Shown here piece by piece: positions 1 through 8,900 of a stretch of DNA of 15,571 nt. Positions within the stretch are counted from its first letter, which is position 1. Each line of letters opens with the position of its first letter. Below the pieces are notes generated by a model that saw nothing but the letters and a program-made list of their open reading frames with translations, searched no databases and had not been told where the DNA came from. This DNA comes from Goniomonas avonlea (taxonomy: Eukaryota > Cryptophyceae > Goniomonadida > Goniomonadaceae), in the NCBI GenBank assembly GCA_003573635.1, contig QUTJ01031712.1, positions 1 through 15,571 of the forward strand. Direction: 5' to 3'. A program made the position numbers and the translations under genes.

Positions 1-3000
1 TCTGAACCCGCGGGTCCTTGAGCAAGGCCTCCACCTGCAGCCGCACGTGGGCTCACGAATTCGAGAAAGAGAGAGTTAGAGAAGAAACTGAGAGAGATAG
101 AGAAGAGAGCGGTGTTGCTGCGCTGTGCTCTGACCCCGCGGGTTCCCTGGAAGGCCTCCACGTGGGCTCGCGAATTGTCCAAGCTATCTGGGACGTTGGA
201 CCAAGACATGCGCACACGAACCAAGGCAGCGTCAAAGCCATCTGGGAAGTTCAAGCCATTAGGAATCATACGGAGTCTGCCTATCATAAGTCCAACTTGC
301 TGTGGGGTGCAGCGGGGGTGATTCTAGGCCCTCGCGAGCGTATGAACCCTGTCCATTGTGGTAATGCCGTGGAAAGGTCCATTTGTGTCCCACACTGCGG
401 GTCACGACAGTGTGCTGTGGCCAGGTGTCGAGGGAACGTACCGTGGCGGAGTGCCCGCCCCACGCCGCGCGGTGCAAACAAGTCAGGCCGTCGGCTTCGC
501 TTGTGCTCTGAGGGTCCGCGCGCAGCTTGAGGAGAGCTTGCACCTGCCGCAGCTTGTCAGGCCAGTGTCTCACAGCCGCCACCTGCCACCACAACGCAGT
601 TTGAGGAGAGTTTGCACCTGCCGCAGTGAGAAATCGTGGAGCGTACCAACCACAGTAGGCCGTTGAAGAAACGAGAGAGCGCCACGCAGTGGCGCACACG
701 AGAACCAAAGTGGATGATTTTCGACAGCGAACGGACGCCGTTGAGGATCCAAAACAGAAGTGTTGTTTTCAAACGCGAACAGTGCAACAAGCAGCTGACC
801 TGCGCAGTGTGGCCAGCAGACGCAGAGAGCTGCAGCTGTGTTGTCAGGGGCAGTGCTTGCTCCGCAGATTCCACGGGGTCGTTGGGTAAAACACTCACGC
901 CCGCGTCAATGAGCGCCAGCACGGTCTCTATGGCACCAGACCGCACTGCAAGCCCGAGCGCAGTGAAACCGTCCTGGGTGTGCAGGTGCAACGAAGCGGG
1001 ATACAGCCGAGCCAGCTCCACAACAATCTGCCACAGTTTCAACTTATGGAAGGGGTCGCCACGTACTGCCCGCAACGAACGCATCACAAACAGCGCGCGC
1101 TCGCACGCACACGTACGACATACACACACAACACACACACGTAACACACAGGCAGGCAGGCAGGCAGGCAGACCAGAGACAAGACCCACAAGACGAGCAA
1201 CCGTCAGCCTTTGCGAGGTGACCGAACTACCCTCCAAGGAAAGTTCGAGATGCTAGGGTGTGAGTCTGTGAGTGACCGACCACGGGGTATCTCCCGGAAC
1301 AGCGAGAGGCAAGGGTGTGATTGTGTGAGTGACTCGGTGTGCCCTCTAAGAACAGCGAGATGCAAGGGTGTGATTCTGTGAGCAGTGAGTGACCGACCTC
1401 CGTGTACCCTCTACAGAACAGCGAGATGCAAGGGTGTGATTCTGTGAGCAGTGAGTGACCGGTGTGCCCTCTCAGGAAAGTTCGATGCAAGGGTGTGAGT
1501 CTGTGAGTGACCGACCTCGGTGTACCCTCCAAGAACAGCGAGGTGCAAGGGCGTGATGCCGTCGGCAGTCTGGCTCTCTCCTTTCACTCGCAGGTCGTTG
1601 GCCAGAACCAAAACCGACTTGAGCTGTCGTGCTTTGCGTCAGCTTCTCAACACCATAACAGGCCAGACCAGACCAGACGTCGCGCACAGGACACACTGCA
1701 CAGCACAGCACAGCACAGCACAGCACAGCATTCCACACGGCACAGCACAACGCCCAGACATCGCGCGCAGGACACACCACACAGCACAGCACAGCACAGC
1801 ACAGTCGCCCAAAAGTTGGTGTAATGCATGAGTCAACCGGCAACGAGTACCTGGCCAATCCAGACAGCAACGTGAAGGGGCGTCAGCCCAGCAGGGTCTG
1901 TGGCATTAGGGTCGGCACCGTTCTGCATCAGCCTCTGGAGTTCGTCCGGGACGTTGACCGCCATGTGCAAGGGCATTGTCGGTGACTTGGGAGACGGACT
2001 CTGTGACGGCGGTCTCTCATCCTCGGGGTGAGCCGCGGGCGCTCCGACAACGTTGACGGGAATGCCGTGCGTTCTGAGCTGCTGCAAGTGCTCCTGGAGG
2101 TTGTCCGCCTCGGCTCGGCTCACGCACACCTGCATCACTGCGTGAGGATAGACCGCGCCACGTCGGGTCGCAAAATCGCGCACCTGCAAGCCTTGTTGCA
2201 CGAGCTGTGCAACCCCAGCAGAGCTTTCAGCACTGTGCGTTGTCGCACGAGCAAGCGCCGTCACGCCCTGCGCATCGGTCACCAGGGGCAAGGCGCCTGC
2301 TGATACAAGTGCGTCAATGGTCCCCAATGACCCCGCTTGGGTTGCCATTAACAGTGCAGTTTCACCCGCGCTTGACCTGAGGTTCACTGACTGCGGGAAT
2401 GCATTTGCCAGGACTGACACGAGGGCGCTGTGTCCGGCAAGGACAGCGATATGCAGCGCAGTCAGCCCTTCCTTGTTTTGAACACAGCCATCCAAACGAC
2501 TGTCTGACATCAGAACCTCCACAGACTGAAGGTTGCCAATCCAAGCCGCAATATGGAGAGCAGTCAGTCCGTCCCCGTCGGTGAGAGTCGGATCGGCCTT
2601 GCCTTCCAACAAAGTCTTCAACACACCAGGATTATTGGCTGCATCATGAAGTCCAAGAACACTTGATAGGGAAGCATCCTCCACACAATCACCATTCAGA
2701 CTGGTGCTCTGATCTCCGGTCGTTTCGCCGGAGTGTTCTAACAAACCCAAAACGTCTGGGCGGCCCTCCTTGCGGGCTGCTTCCAACAGAGTCAGACCGG
2801 AGCTATCAACAACATCCAACGATGCCCCTGCCTCTATTAAGGCTTTGATTGTGGGCAATGAATTGCCACGCAGCACAGCAAGAAACAATGGGGTAAGATG
2901 GGCCTCACGCGTGACTGCCTCAAGGGCCTGTGGACAGCTCTGGCAAAGCAGTTTGACCACCTCAGTGTGCCCTTCAAGTGCAGCCAAATGAAGTGCATTG

Positions 3001-3242
3001 AATCCTGCTGGATTTTGGAATACACAGTCAACACGGGAGTCACGCAACAAAATCTCCACTGAATCCAACTGCCCCAGCCAAGCAGCAGCGTGGAGAGCGG
3101 TCAAGCCTTGGCTATCCACAAGACTTGGATTTGCACCAGTGTCAAGCAATACTTTCAGCAGAGCTGGCTGCGCAACCGCAATGTGTAAAGAGAACGAAGG
3201 CTGGACCAGAAGGCGGCCAGTCCCGTTCGTTGGCTGTGCCAT
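1..3242 (-). CDS. Large ankyrin-repeat protein, 5' part of gene (five exons visible, continues beyond the window)
   Basis: Ankyrin arrays are protein-protein interaction scaffolds; no other domain is visible, so the specific role is unknown. The start is the Met at 3242 (MAQPTNGTGR), close to a divergent promoter. Exons read on the minus strand are 3242-1851 (464 codons), 1623-1516, 1027-800, 543-442 and 34-1 (partial), about 621 residues in all. The introns (227, 488, 256 and 407 bp) are GT-AG and phase 0, and each junction restores an ankyrin repeat: WIGQ/LKSV, GGYTE/IVVELA, GHTAQ/VQALLK, GGHSAT/VEALLK. Repeats show the G-TALH-AA--G pattern. They form higher-order blocks starting near residues 19, 198 and 424, with a fourth after the third intron. 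Each block opens with an LH-A/P-LL/GADP repeat, then a GLTALH-AAW repeat. Residues 353-423 form a non-ankyrin linker rich in Pro and Ser. Family is certain; the end of the gene is unseen. Confidence 0.94.
62..112. repeat. GA-rich low-complexity tract
   Basis: Purine-rich stretch of GAGA, GAGAAA and similar units inside the last visible intron of the ankyrin gene. On the gene's own strand it is a CT-rich tract lying just upstream of the acceptor near 35-38, so it may act as a polypyrimidine tract. Confidence 0.8.
129..175. repeat. Degenerate copy of the exon start at 1-61
   Basis: The stretch TCTGA-CCCGCGGGT... to GTGGGCTC-CGAATT matches 1-61 with few differences, apart from a missing block of about 12 bases. 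The missing block covers the acceptor AG used by the last visible ankyrin exon (around 35-38). This copy therefore lies in the intron as a pseudo-exon start without its splice site. Confidence 0.8.
521..626. repeat. 74-bp-offset duplication of an ankyrin exon start with its splice acceptor
   Basis: Positions 521-552 and 595-626 are 32-bp direct repeats differing at two positions. On the minus strand each reads ...GCGGCAG/GTGCAA. The 521-552 copy is the acceptor and start of the real exon (VQALLKLRADP). The 595-626 copy (VQTLLKLRCGG) lies upstream in the intron and hits a stop 16 codons in. Confidence 0.85.
1101..1173. repeat. CA-rich and (CAGG)n simple repeats
   Basis: CA-rich repeats followed by about six CAGG units (1149-1173), in the 488-bp ankyrin intron. 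A separate cluster of CAGG-like units lies at 15140-15180 in the gene at the other end of the window. Confidence 0.85.
1228..1515. repeat. Intronic minisatellite derived from an ankyrin exon and its donor site
   Basis: About five diverged copies of a 55-70 bp unit fill this part of the intron. The unit contains GATGCAAGGGTGTGA-TCTGTGAG and GTGACCGACC. Read on the minus strand, it matches the end of exon 1623-1516 (ITPLHLAVLGGYTE) plus the donor GAG/GTCGGT and the following CACTCAC. The copies are out of phase with each other and carry stops, so they are not coding; they look like amplified exon-intron junctions. Confidence 0.85.
1675..1803. repeat. (CACAG)n tracts inside a duplicated 80-bp unit
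   Basis: A segment starting CAGAC-TCGCGC-CAGGACACAC and ending in (CACAG)n occurs at 1675-1722 and again at 1755-1803. It occupies the first ankyrin intron (1850-1624). On the sense strand it reads (CTGTG)n. Confidence 0.85.
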
Positions 3243-3443
3243 CGTTGCCTCAAGCTGAAACTTTGCTACCGTTAATTAGAAGCCGCTGGATATCCCGATA
3301 TCCCATCGTCGTGTAATACTCACTATTATAAAGCGATGCCCTAAATCTATCTGCTCAACAACGTGGAGCCGAGACAGCGTCTTTGCTGTCTTTCCCGTTT
3401 TTGTGTCGCAGGCCAGGAGGACGGAAAGCTTGGCAACTTGGCA
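3243..3443. promoter_or_regulatory. Divergent promoter region between ankyrin gene and NEK-like kinase
   Basis: This 201-bp gap separates the two start codons. It holds TATAAA at 3327-3332 (plus strand, 112 bp before the kinase ATG), a direct repeat of GATATCCC at 3289-3296 and 3297-3304, and TACCGTTAAT at 3267-3276. GATATCCC recurs in the next divergent promoter (5846-5853). Promoter function is inferred from position only. Confidence 0.55.
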
Positions 3444-4590
3444 ATGGCCAGTGAGTTCATTGAGGAGGAGAAACTCTCTGGTTTTGAGATGTTGGGTGTA
3501 ATTGGGAATGGGAAGTTTTCTACGGTTCACAGAGCCAGGCATAAAGCGAGTGATGTCATGTGCGCTCTGAAGAAAGTGCTGGTACTGCGCTCCCAGGTTG
3601 CCACCCTCCCACTAACAAAGTGCAGATTTTTGACATTGGCGACAAGTCCGATAGATCAGAGGCCTTGCGTGAGGCATATTTACTGAAGGTATGCCCCGAA
3701 CGCTTCCGTCGCTTTTTCTGAGTCTGTCCAGTCGCTCGACCATCCGAGCGTGATTAAGTGCCACGATGCCTGGTTGCAAGATAATGAGTTACATATTGCA
3801 CTCGAACTGGCAGAGTTCGGGGACCTTTCTGAGGTTTTGCAACGGCACAAATCCGGGAATGCTTTGATTCCTGAGGGAACAGTCTGGTTGGTTTGTCAGC
3901 GTCGAGGCGTGTTTCGCTCACTCCTCCCAGGAACTATCTAGCACAAATTACCTGCGCAGTGGCGCATCTTAAAAGCAAAAAGATTATGCACAGAGGTATG
4001 CTGCATCTGGATGTTGACGGTCTGACTGTTTTGCCAGACATCAAGCCGGCAAATGTGTTTTTGGACAAGACAGGGAGACTCAAGCTCGGGGATCTCGGGC
4101 TTGGGAGGTCTTTTGCTTCGAGGACTTTGGAGCAAGCGAAATCAGCAGTTGGAACACCATTTTACATGTCGCCAGAGTGCATGCTGGTCCGTCCGACCAA
4201 GACAACAAATTTGTACTGACGGACTGCAGGCCCTGTCATACTCGTACCCCTCGGATATCTGGAGTCTTGGTTGTCTGACGTACGAATTATGCGCTCTCAA
4301 ATCGCCCTTCTGTGAAGCGGGCCAGAACCTGTACACTCTTGGCAAGGCAGTGCAAACAGGGCTGTACCCTCCTTTGGCAGACGTCTACTCCCAAGAGGTA
4401 CGCCTGTGTGAACCTGGTGGCTCGGCTTTTTGCTCTCATCTGCTTCACTGCTCAAGTAACACCTCCACAGTTGCAAAGGTTGATTGCTAGGATGCTGAAC
4501 TTGGACCCAGCGAATCGTCCCGACGTGGAGGAGGTGTTGGATGTTGCTGTGGCACAGGCAGCCAAGTTTGGGAACCCCGTTGCTGTGTAG
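3444..4590 (+). CDS. NEK: NEK6/7-like serine/threonine protein kinase
   Basis: NIMA-related kinase, of the short NEK6/NEK7 type that works in mitotic spindle assembly and cytokinesis in animals. Exons are 3444-3581, 3626-3688, 3732-3886, 3931-3995, 4038-4186, 4230-4397 and 4471-4590, giving 285 residues. That is close to the roughly 300-residue NEK6/7 and is essentially a bare kinase domain. Introns are 44, 43, 44, 42, 43 and 73 bp. Visible motifs are the Gly loop IGNGKFSTV (about 20-28), Lys in ALKK (43), probable helix C Glu62, HRDIKPAN (139-146, split by an intron), DLG at 159-161 as in NEK6/7 rather than DFG, and SAVGTPFYMSPE (176-187). Ser176 aligns with the activating Ser of NEK6/7. SDIWSLGC and a final RPDVEEV segment complete the domain. 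The start has an acidic N-terminus and no earlier in-frame Met. The fifth intron junction (MSPECML/ALSYSYP) is the least certain. Confidence 0.95.
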
Positions 4591-4774
4591 AGCAAACAAC
4601 GTTATGGTTGAGCCATTTATTGTTGATGTAATGAAGGAGACAGTAAGAGTATCGATCTGGGACTCAAGTCTGAGCGTCAACACTGACAGGGGGGCATCAT
4701 ATGCCCCTTGTTTGCTGCCGAAAGTAGTACGAAGCTGGAGAGCCAAAAACGTCACTATCTCGGTTTCAGAGGCA
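4591..4774. other. Convergent 3' region with nested inverted repeats
   Basis: This 184-bp gap separates the kinase stop (4590) from the GTPase stop (4775). AGCAAACAA starts one base after the kinase stop (4591-4599) and pairs with TTGTTTGCT at 4708-4716. The inner hairpin GGGGCAT/CAT/ATGCCCC (4691-4707) abuts the second arm. No convincing gene is seen. A role in 3'-end formation of one or both genes is possible but unproven. Confidence 0.5.
4616..4621 (-). terminator. Candidate polyadenylation signal AATAAA for the Spg1-like gene
   Basis: AATAAA on the minus strand, 154 nt after the GTPase stop codon. It lies just 26 nt past the kinase stop on the opposite strand, so the two 3' UTRs would overlap if this signal is used. 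Confidence 0.45.
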
Positions 4775-5751
4775 TCAGTACTCCAGCACAGGCTGGCCTT
4801 GCTCCGAAATGAGTGGAACATTGCATTTCAGCTGGAAAACCTTTGCGAGAACAATCTTGAACAATTTTTGAACATTGATGGAGTGGGAGGCACTGCAGAA
4901 AATCAGAGGTGCCTTCATGGCCTTCGCATATTTTCGAGCCTGAGTGATTGTCAAAACATCGATCCGGGATAGAAGGAGCACACCTGGGCAGTAATCAGCT
5001 GTTGCTCGGCAGCAGGTGTGTGAGACGAGAAAATGTCGAACTTTGTTCCGACAAGAATCGGCACAGCTGTCTGAGAGGTGGGGTGAGGCCACTCATAATA
5101 AAGGAGAGTGCAGACCTTGTTAAACCCGCGTGCCTGCCGGAACCAATCTTTGACACTGTTCAGAGTTGCAACGCGAGACAGATCAAACATAAACAAAATC
5201 GCAACAGCATCGTTGCAGACGAGGGGCATCAAGTTGATGAACTCTGGCAAGGACATCAGGATGATAAACCGACTTCACCAATGCCGAACCTCGATGCCCA
5301 CCAAGGTCCCACAAACTAAATGTTACTTGACTTGATCGAATAGAAACGGTCTTTTCCATAAAATTTACACCTGCGGAGGCGGCTCAGCGGGCAATGAACG
5401 TCACGACAATCAATCAAGATAGCGCACCCAAGGTTTGCACGTAGTCTTCATCGAACTGGCCTTCTACATATTTTACCATCTGAAACCTGGGTTAGGCAAA
5501 CAACAAAGTTGTCCTTTTTTGTACCAAACTAGTTTTTCCAATGCCAGGGTCTCCAACCATTCCCACCTGCTGGAGTGTGAGAACCAAGCGCTGAAGTTCA
5601 CAGGAAACGCCATCACCTTGACAACAATTTTCTCGACTTTGCCTTCTGACTGAGCAGCACTTAACTCTCGTTGTGGATTGCCAACCGCAGCTGGCTGTGC
5701 AGGAGTGGCACCATCCGTGGGGTTTGGTTGTGAACCTTGAGTCGTCTGCAT
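4775..5751 (-). CDS. SPG1: Spg1/Tem1-like septation-initiation GTPase
   Basis: Ras-superfamily GTPase of the Spg1/Tem1 branch, which in fungi sits at spindle poles and starts the septation/mitotic-exit kinase cascade. Exons on the minus strand are 5751-5617, 5566-5525, 5479-5428, 5370-5290, 5243-5116, 5070-4984 and 4939-4775, giving 229 residues with introns of 44-57 bp. A low-complexity N-terminus (1-40) precedes the G domain. Motifs are P-loop GDPGIGKT (50-57), switch I YVQTLGVNFMEKT, G3 WDLGGHRE (97-104), GTKFD (154-158) and CSASHS. The family-typical FNLMPLVCNDA-like, ARGFNK, ARKYAKAMKAPL and C-terminal P-LEY segments are all present, and there is no C-terminal prenylation Cys, as in Spg1. 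The family's switch-II Gln is His102 here. Family assignment is very secure; function in this organism is inferred. Confidence 0.96.
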
Positions 5752-5989
5752 TTTTGTTTTTTCTCTCTCCTGTTGACTTGCATGTCACACGTTACCGCTT
5801 CTCTCGCTAATAGTGTCAAATAATAGGACCCTGAACAAAGACGTCGATATCCCGAATTCGTGGTGCCATGGCCCCACCGCCCCCCCATCTCCACTGGAGT
5901 CTACTCGTGAACAATCAAAATCTGGCTAATCGGCGCGCTCATATACAACGCGCTTCATCCGTCCAAACCAAAAAGGAAGGCAGGCAAAA
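5752..5989. promoter_or_regulatory. Divergent promoter region between Spg1-like GTPase and glutamate receptor
   Basis: A 238-bp gap between the two start codons. It contains CGATATCCCG (GATATCCC at 5846-5853), the same motif found twice in the 3243-3443 divergent promoter. A CCGCCCCCCC run lies near 5877-5886. No clear TATA box is seen. Assigned by position. Confidence 0.5.
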
Positions 5990-8900
5990 ATGTGGTGGCG
6001 AGTGGTTGTCGCGGTGCTCTGCGTCTCAGTTTGCCACGCCCAGCTCACCAGCTCTTTCCCACCCAAAAAGCGAACCATAACTGACGATGGAAACATGTAC
6101 AAGCACAACTTCTGCAACGTGACGGCGATGGTCCTCAATGGCACGCTGACCCTCAGGCAAGCTCTGCGGGGCCGAAACCTTTCATTTGTGATTCTCGATG
6201 GTGCCCCCTGGATTCAATACAACGCAACCACAGGGATAATAGATGCTGGTTACCATTTTGAGGTTGGTTTCTCTCTCTGTTCGAGTCGGTCCAATTTGAC
6301 TTGCTTGCAGCTTTTGAACGAACTAGCACAATTGGGCGGGTTCAATTGGGAATTCTCGGTTTTGGGACCCAAACCGGCTGGTCTGTTCTGCTGTGTTTTT
6401 TGACGGTTTCGTTTCTCAGCGGTGTGCAGACTTGTCCTGGACTGATTGGCTCATCACCAAGATGAAGCTGTACGATGCGGTGGTTGGGGATTGGACAGAT
6501 ATCGCCTCTCGTCGTGCGAGAGGAGCCACTTTCCCTTTCCATATCACTGACGGCAGCTTCATTCTCGTGTCACAAAAGAACGAAGCCTCCGGTGGCACCA
6601 AGCCGATCCAATACGTGCTCTTTTCTTTCTTCGACCCGTTCGAGAACGAGCTCTGGTTACTCATTATTGGAGCTGTGCTGTTCACAGCTCTGGCGTACTG
6701 GTTTGTAGAGTTTCGCATCAAGGGACACGACGTGCGTTCATTGTCGGTGCCGCCCTCTTTCCTCGTTGACATTTTTTCCAGGATTTTGCTAGTCGGAACA
6801 AGCACGTCGGTACCATTACGGGCAACCGGTTGGGCAACATGGGACGTTCCCTCTATCTCAGTACCATTGCGTTCACTGGGGGCGGCGGGTATTCCTTGAG
6901 CATTTGGACAGAGTCTTTGCTCAATGTCCCGTTGCAGATACACTCCGAAGACACCGTTTGGCCGTATTATCACGCTGTCATGGTCTTTCACGCTGCTGTT
7001 GATCATCGCCGCCTGTGCGTGATGCCTTTCGATATCCTTTGATATATATGTTTAAGTCGGGTTTCCATGCTTTGTGCCGACAGAGGGTGACACAAACTTC
7101 GCAGACACGGCCAATCTTGCTTCGTTCCTTGTCACTACAGTCTCCGAGACCACGCTCGTCGAATCTGTCAAGGACATCATCGAACAGAACGGCAAGGTCT
7201 GCGTCTGGGAGGGCACAGGACAACACGAGGTGGGAATGAACATTTGATTATATCCTTGGATGACTGCGCGTGTCTCGTAGTTTTCAACGGAGTGGTTTGT
7301 TCACCAGCTTTTTTCTCTCTATCCTGTCAGAAGAGGAGGAGAATATCGAAGCCCCTCGTTTGGGCACATCTTGGAAATGCGAGGCACCGGTGCTCACACG
7401 GCGCGTTGCAGTCGATGAAGAAGAACTCGCAATTCCAAGGCCTGCAGTTCCATGGGACCAAGGACAACAACGCTTCCCTTTACGCTCTTCGTGAAGGCGC
7501 CTGCCTCGGTGCAGCCATGGGCGTTGCAGACTGGCAGCAGTACAAGTTTTCCGTGAGCGTCCCCCAGACTGTGTCAATATCGGTGTCGTTGTTCGCTCGC
7601 TCTCTCGTTGCAAGCCTCGCTCGCCAATGCTCTCCTATCCTGCTCGCTGCATCCTGGATCGGTGGCCTCTCAGCAGTGTCGCACTTCTGTGGAGCTCAGC
7701 ATCATTGTCCGTGGGAGTCAGGCTTACATGGTGTTGTTGACGGAGATGTTGTCGTCTGTGTCACCTTGGGTTATTGTCTCACGCTTGCCCACAGAAAGCA
7801 AATTGGAACGCGGACCGTGTGAAGCGAAACATCACAGGCTGCGATATGAAATGGGTGGGCCTCTCCTGGAAGTCTGTCGGCGCCAGGTACGGTCCGACCC
7901 TCTCCCTCTCTCTCTCCCCCCCCCCTCCCTCTCTCTCTCCGCCTCTCTCCCTCTCCCTGTCCCTCTCCCTCCGAAGCACGCATTGACGACTCTCTACAAA
8001 TTGGAGGGTTCTTTCTTGACTTCGTATTCCCACAACTCTGAACCGTCAGCTGACGATTGTTTGGATGCAAGAGTGGCTGGATGCCTTAGATCTCCTTGAC
8101 GTCGCTTCTGGCCTTGTCTCACGACAGTCTGCAGTTGGGTGCTGGAAAGTGACTCTTACGCACACTGCACCTCGCTCGTCTCAGACGTTCTCGGTCTGTT
8201 GTTTACTGAGCTGGCCGATTCCGGTAAACTGGGGCAGGCTTGGAAGAAGCACGTCGACGCGTACGCTGACGAGGAGGTCAAATGCACGCCGCTTTCAGCT
8301 TCTGTACGTGGTGTTTGCCACCCGCGCCTCCTCTTTTCATTGATGGCATTTCCGAAATAGACGGGCAGCTCTCCCAAGATTCTTATCCACGGTGCATAAT
8401 TTGGTTTTTTGGGTCTTGAGCGATTGGAAGGCAAGAGACTCTCAAATGATTTAACCGCCGCCCCCCGCCTGTATCTTAATATTCCTTGGTGCAACGTGTT
8501 GCATCGCTGCCCGCATTGCCCAGCAACAGAAGGATGTTCATGTCGCTGACAGGGTGAGTCTCTGACTGTCACTGGAATGGGCGGGATCTTCATTCTACAC
8601 GGCGCTCTGTCCTTCATCAGTATCGTTGGAGCTTTCCTCTATCGTCGCTTTGTATATAACGGGCGCGCCGAGCGGAAGAAGGCAGCAAAGAAGGCCGCCA
8701 AGGTACGCCATGCTGTTTTGTTTGGGTCACAGCAATGGATGGTGTTGGAGGTTGACAGCCGTGTGGGATTGACTCCGACTTTTCCTCATCTCTCACAACA
8801 ATTTGCAGGCCTTGCTGTGTCTGTCAGTGAGCGCCCTGCTGGACGATCACACGAACCACTGCACCCGCCCAGTCCACACACTGACGCCCCACACCTCCAC

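Noticed and set aside
1101-1173. CRISPR-like or direct-repeat array
   Set aside because: The repeats are simple sequence (CA, CAGG) without unique spacers, and the DNA is clearly eukaryotic.
557-1237. Single 226-residue minus-strand protein
   Set aside because: Only its middle (1027-800) matches ankyrin repeats. The ends are intron sequence beyond clear GT and AG sites that join to neighbouring ankyrin exons.
1639-1836. Cys/Ala/Val-rich minus-strand frames (CCAVLCCAV) over the CACAG repeat
   Set aside because: A simple-repeat translation inside a well-supported ankyrin intron.
6416-7006. 196-residue minus-strand frame antisense to the glutamate receptor
   Set aside because: It is the shadow of the conserved TM1 and pore exons on the plus strand and shows no family features of its own.
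7244-7411. Extension of the receptor S2 exon upstream to 7244 (KRRRISKPLVW...)
   Set aside because: The frame is open, but joining the GAG at 7229 to TCG at 7412 gives a natural S2 sequence, while the extra residues do not resemble the family. An alternative exon is not fully excluded.
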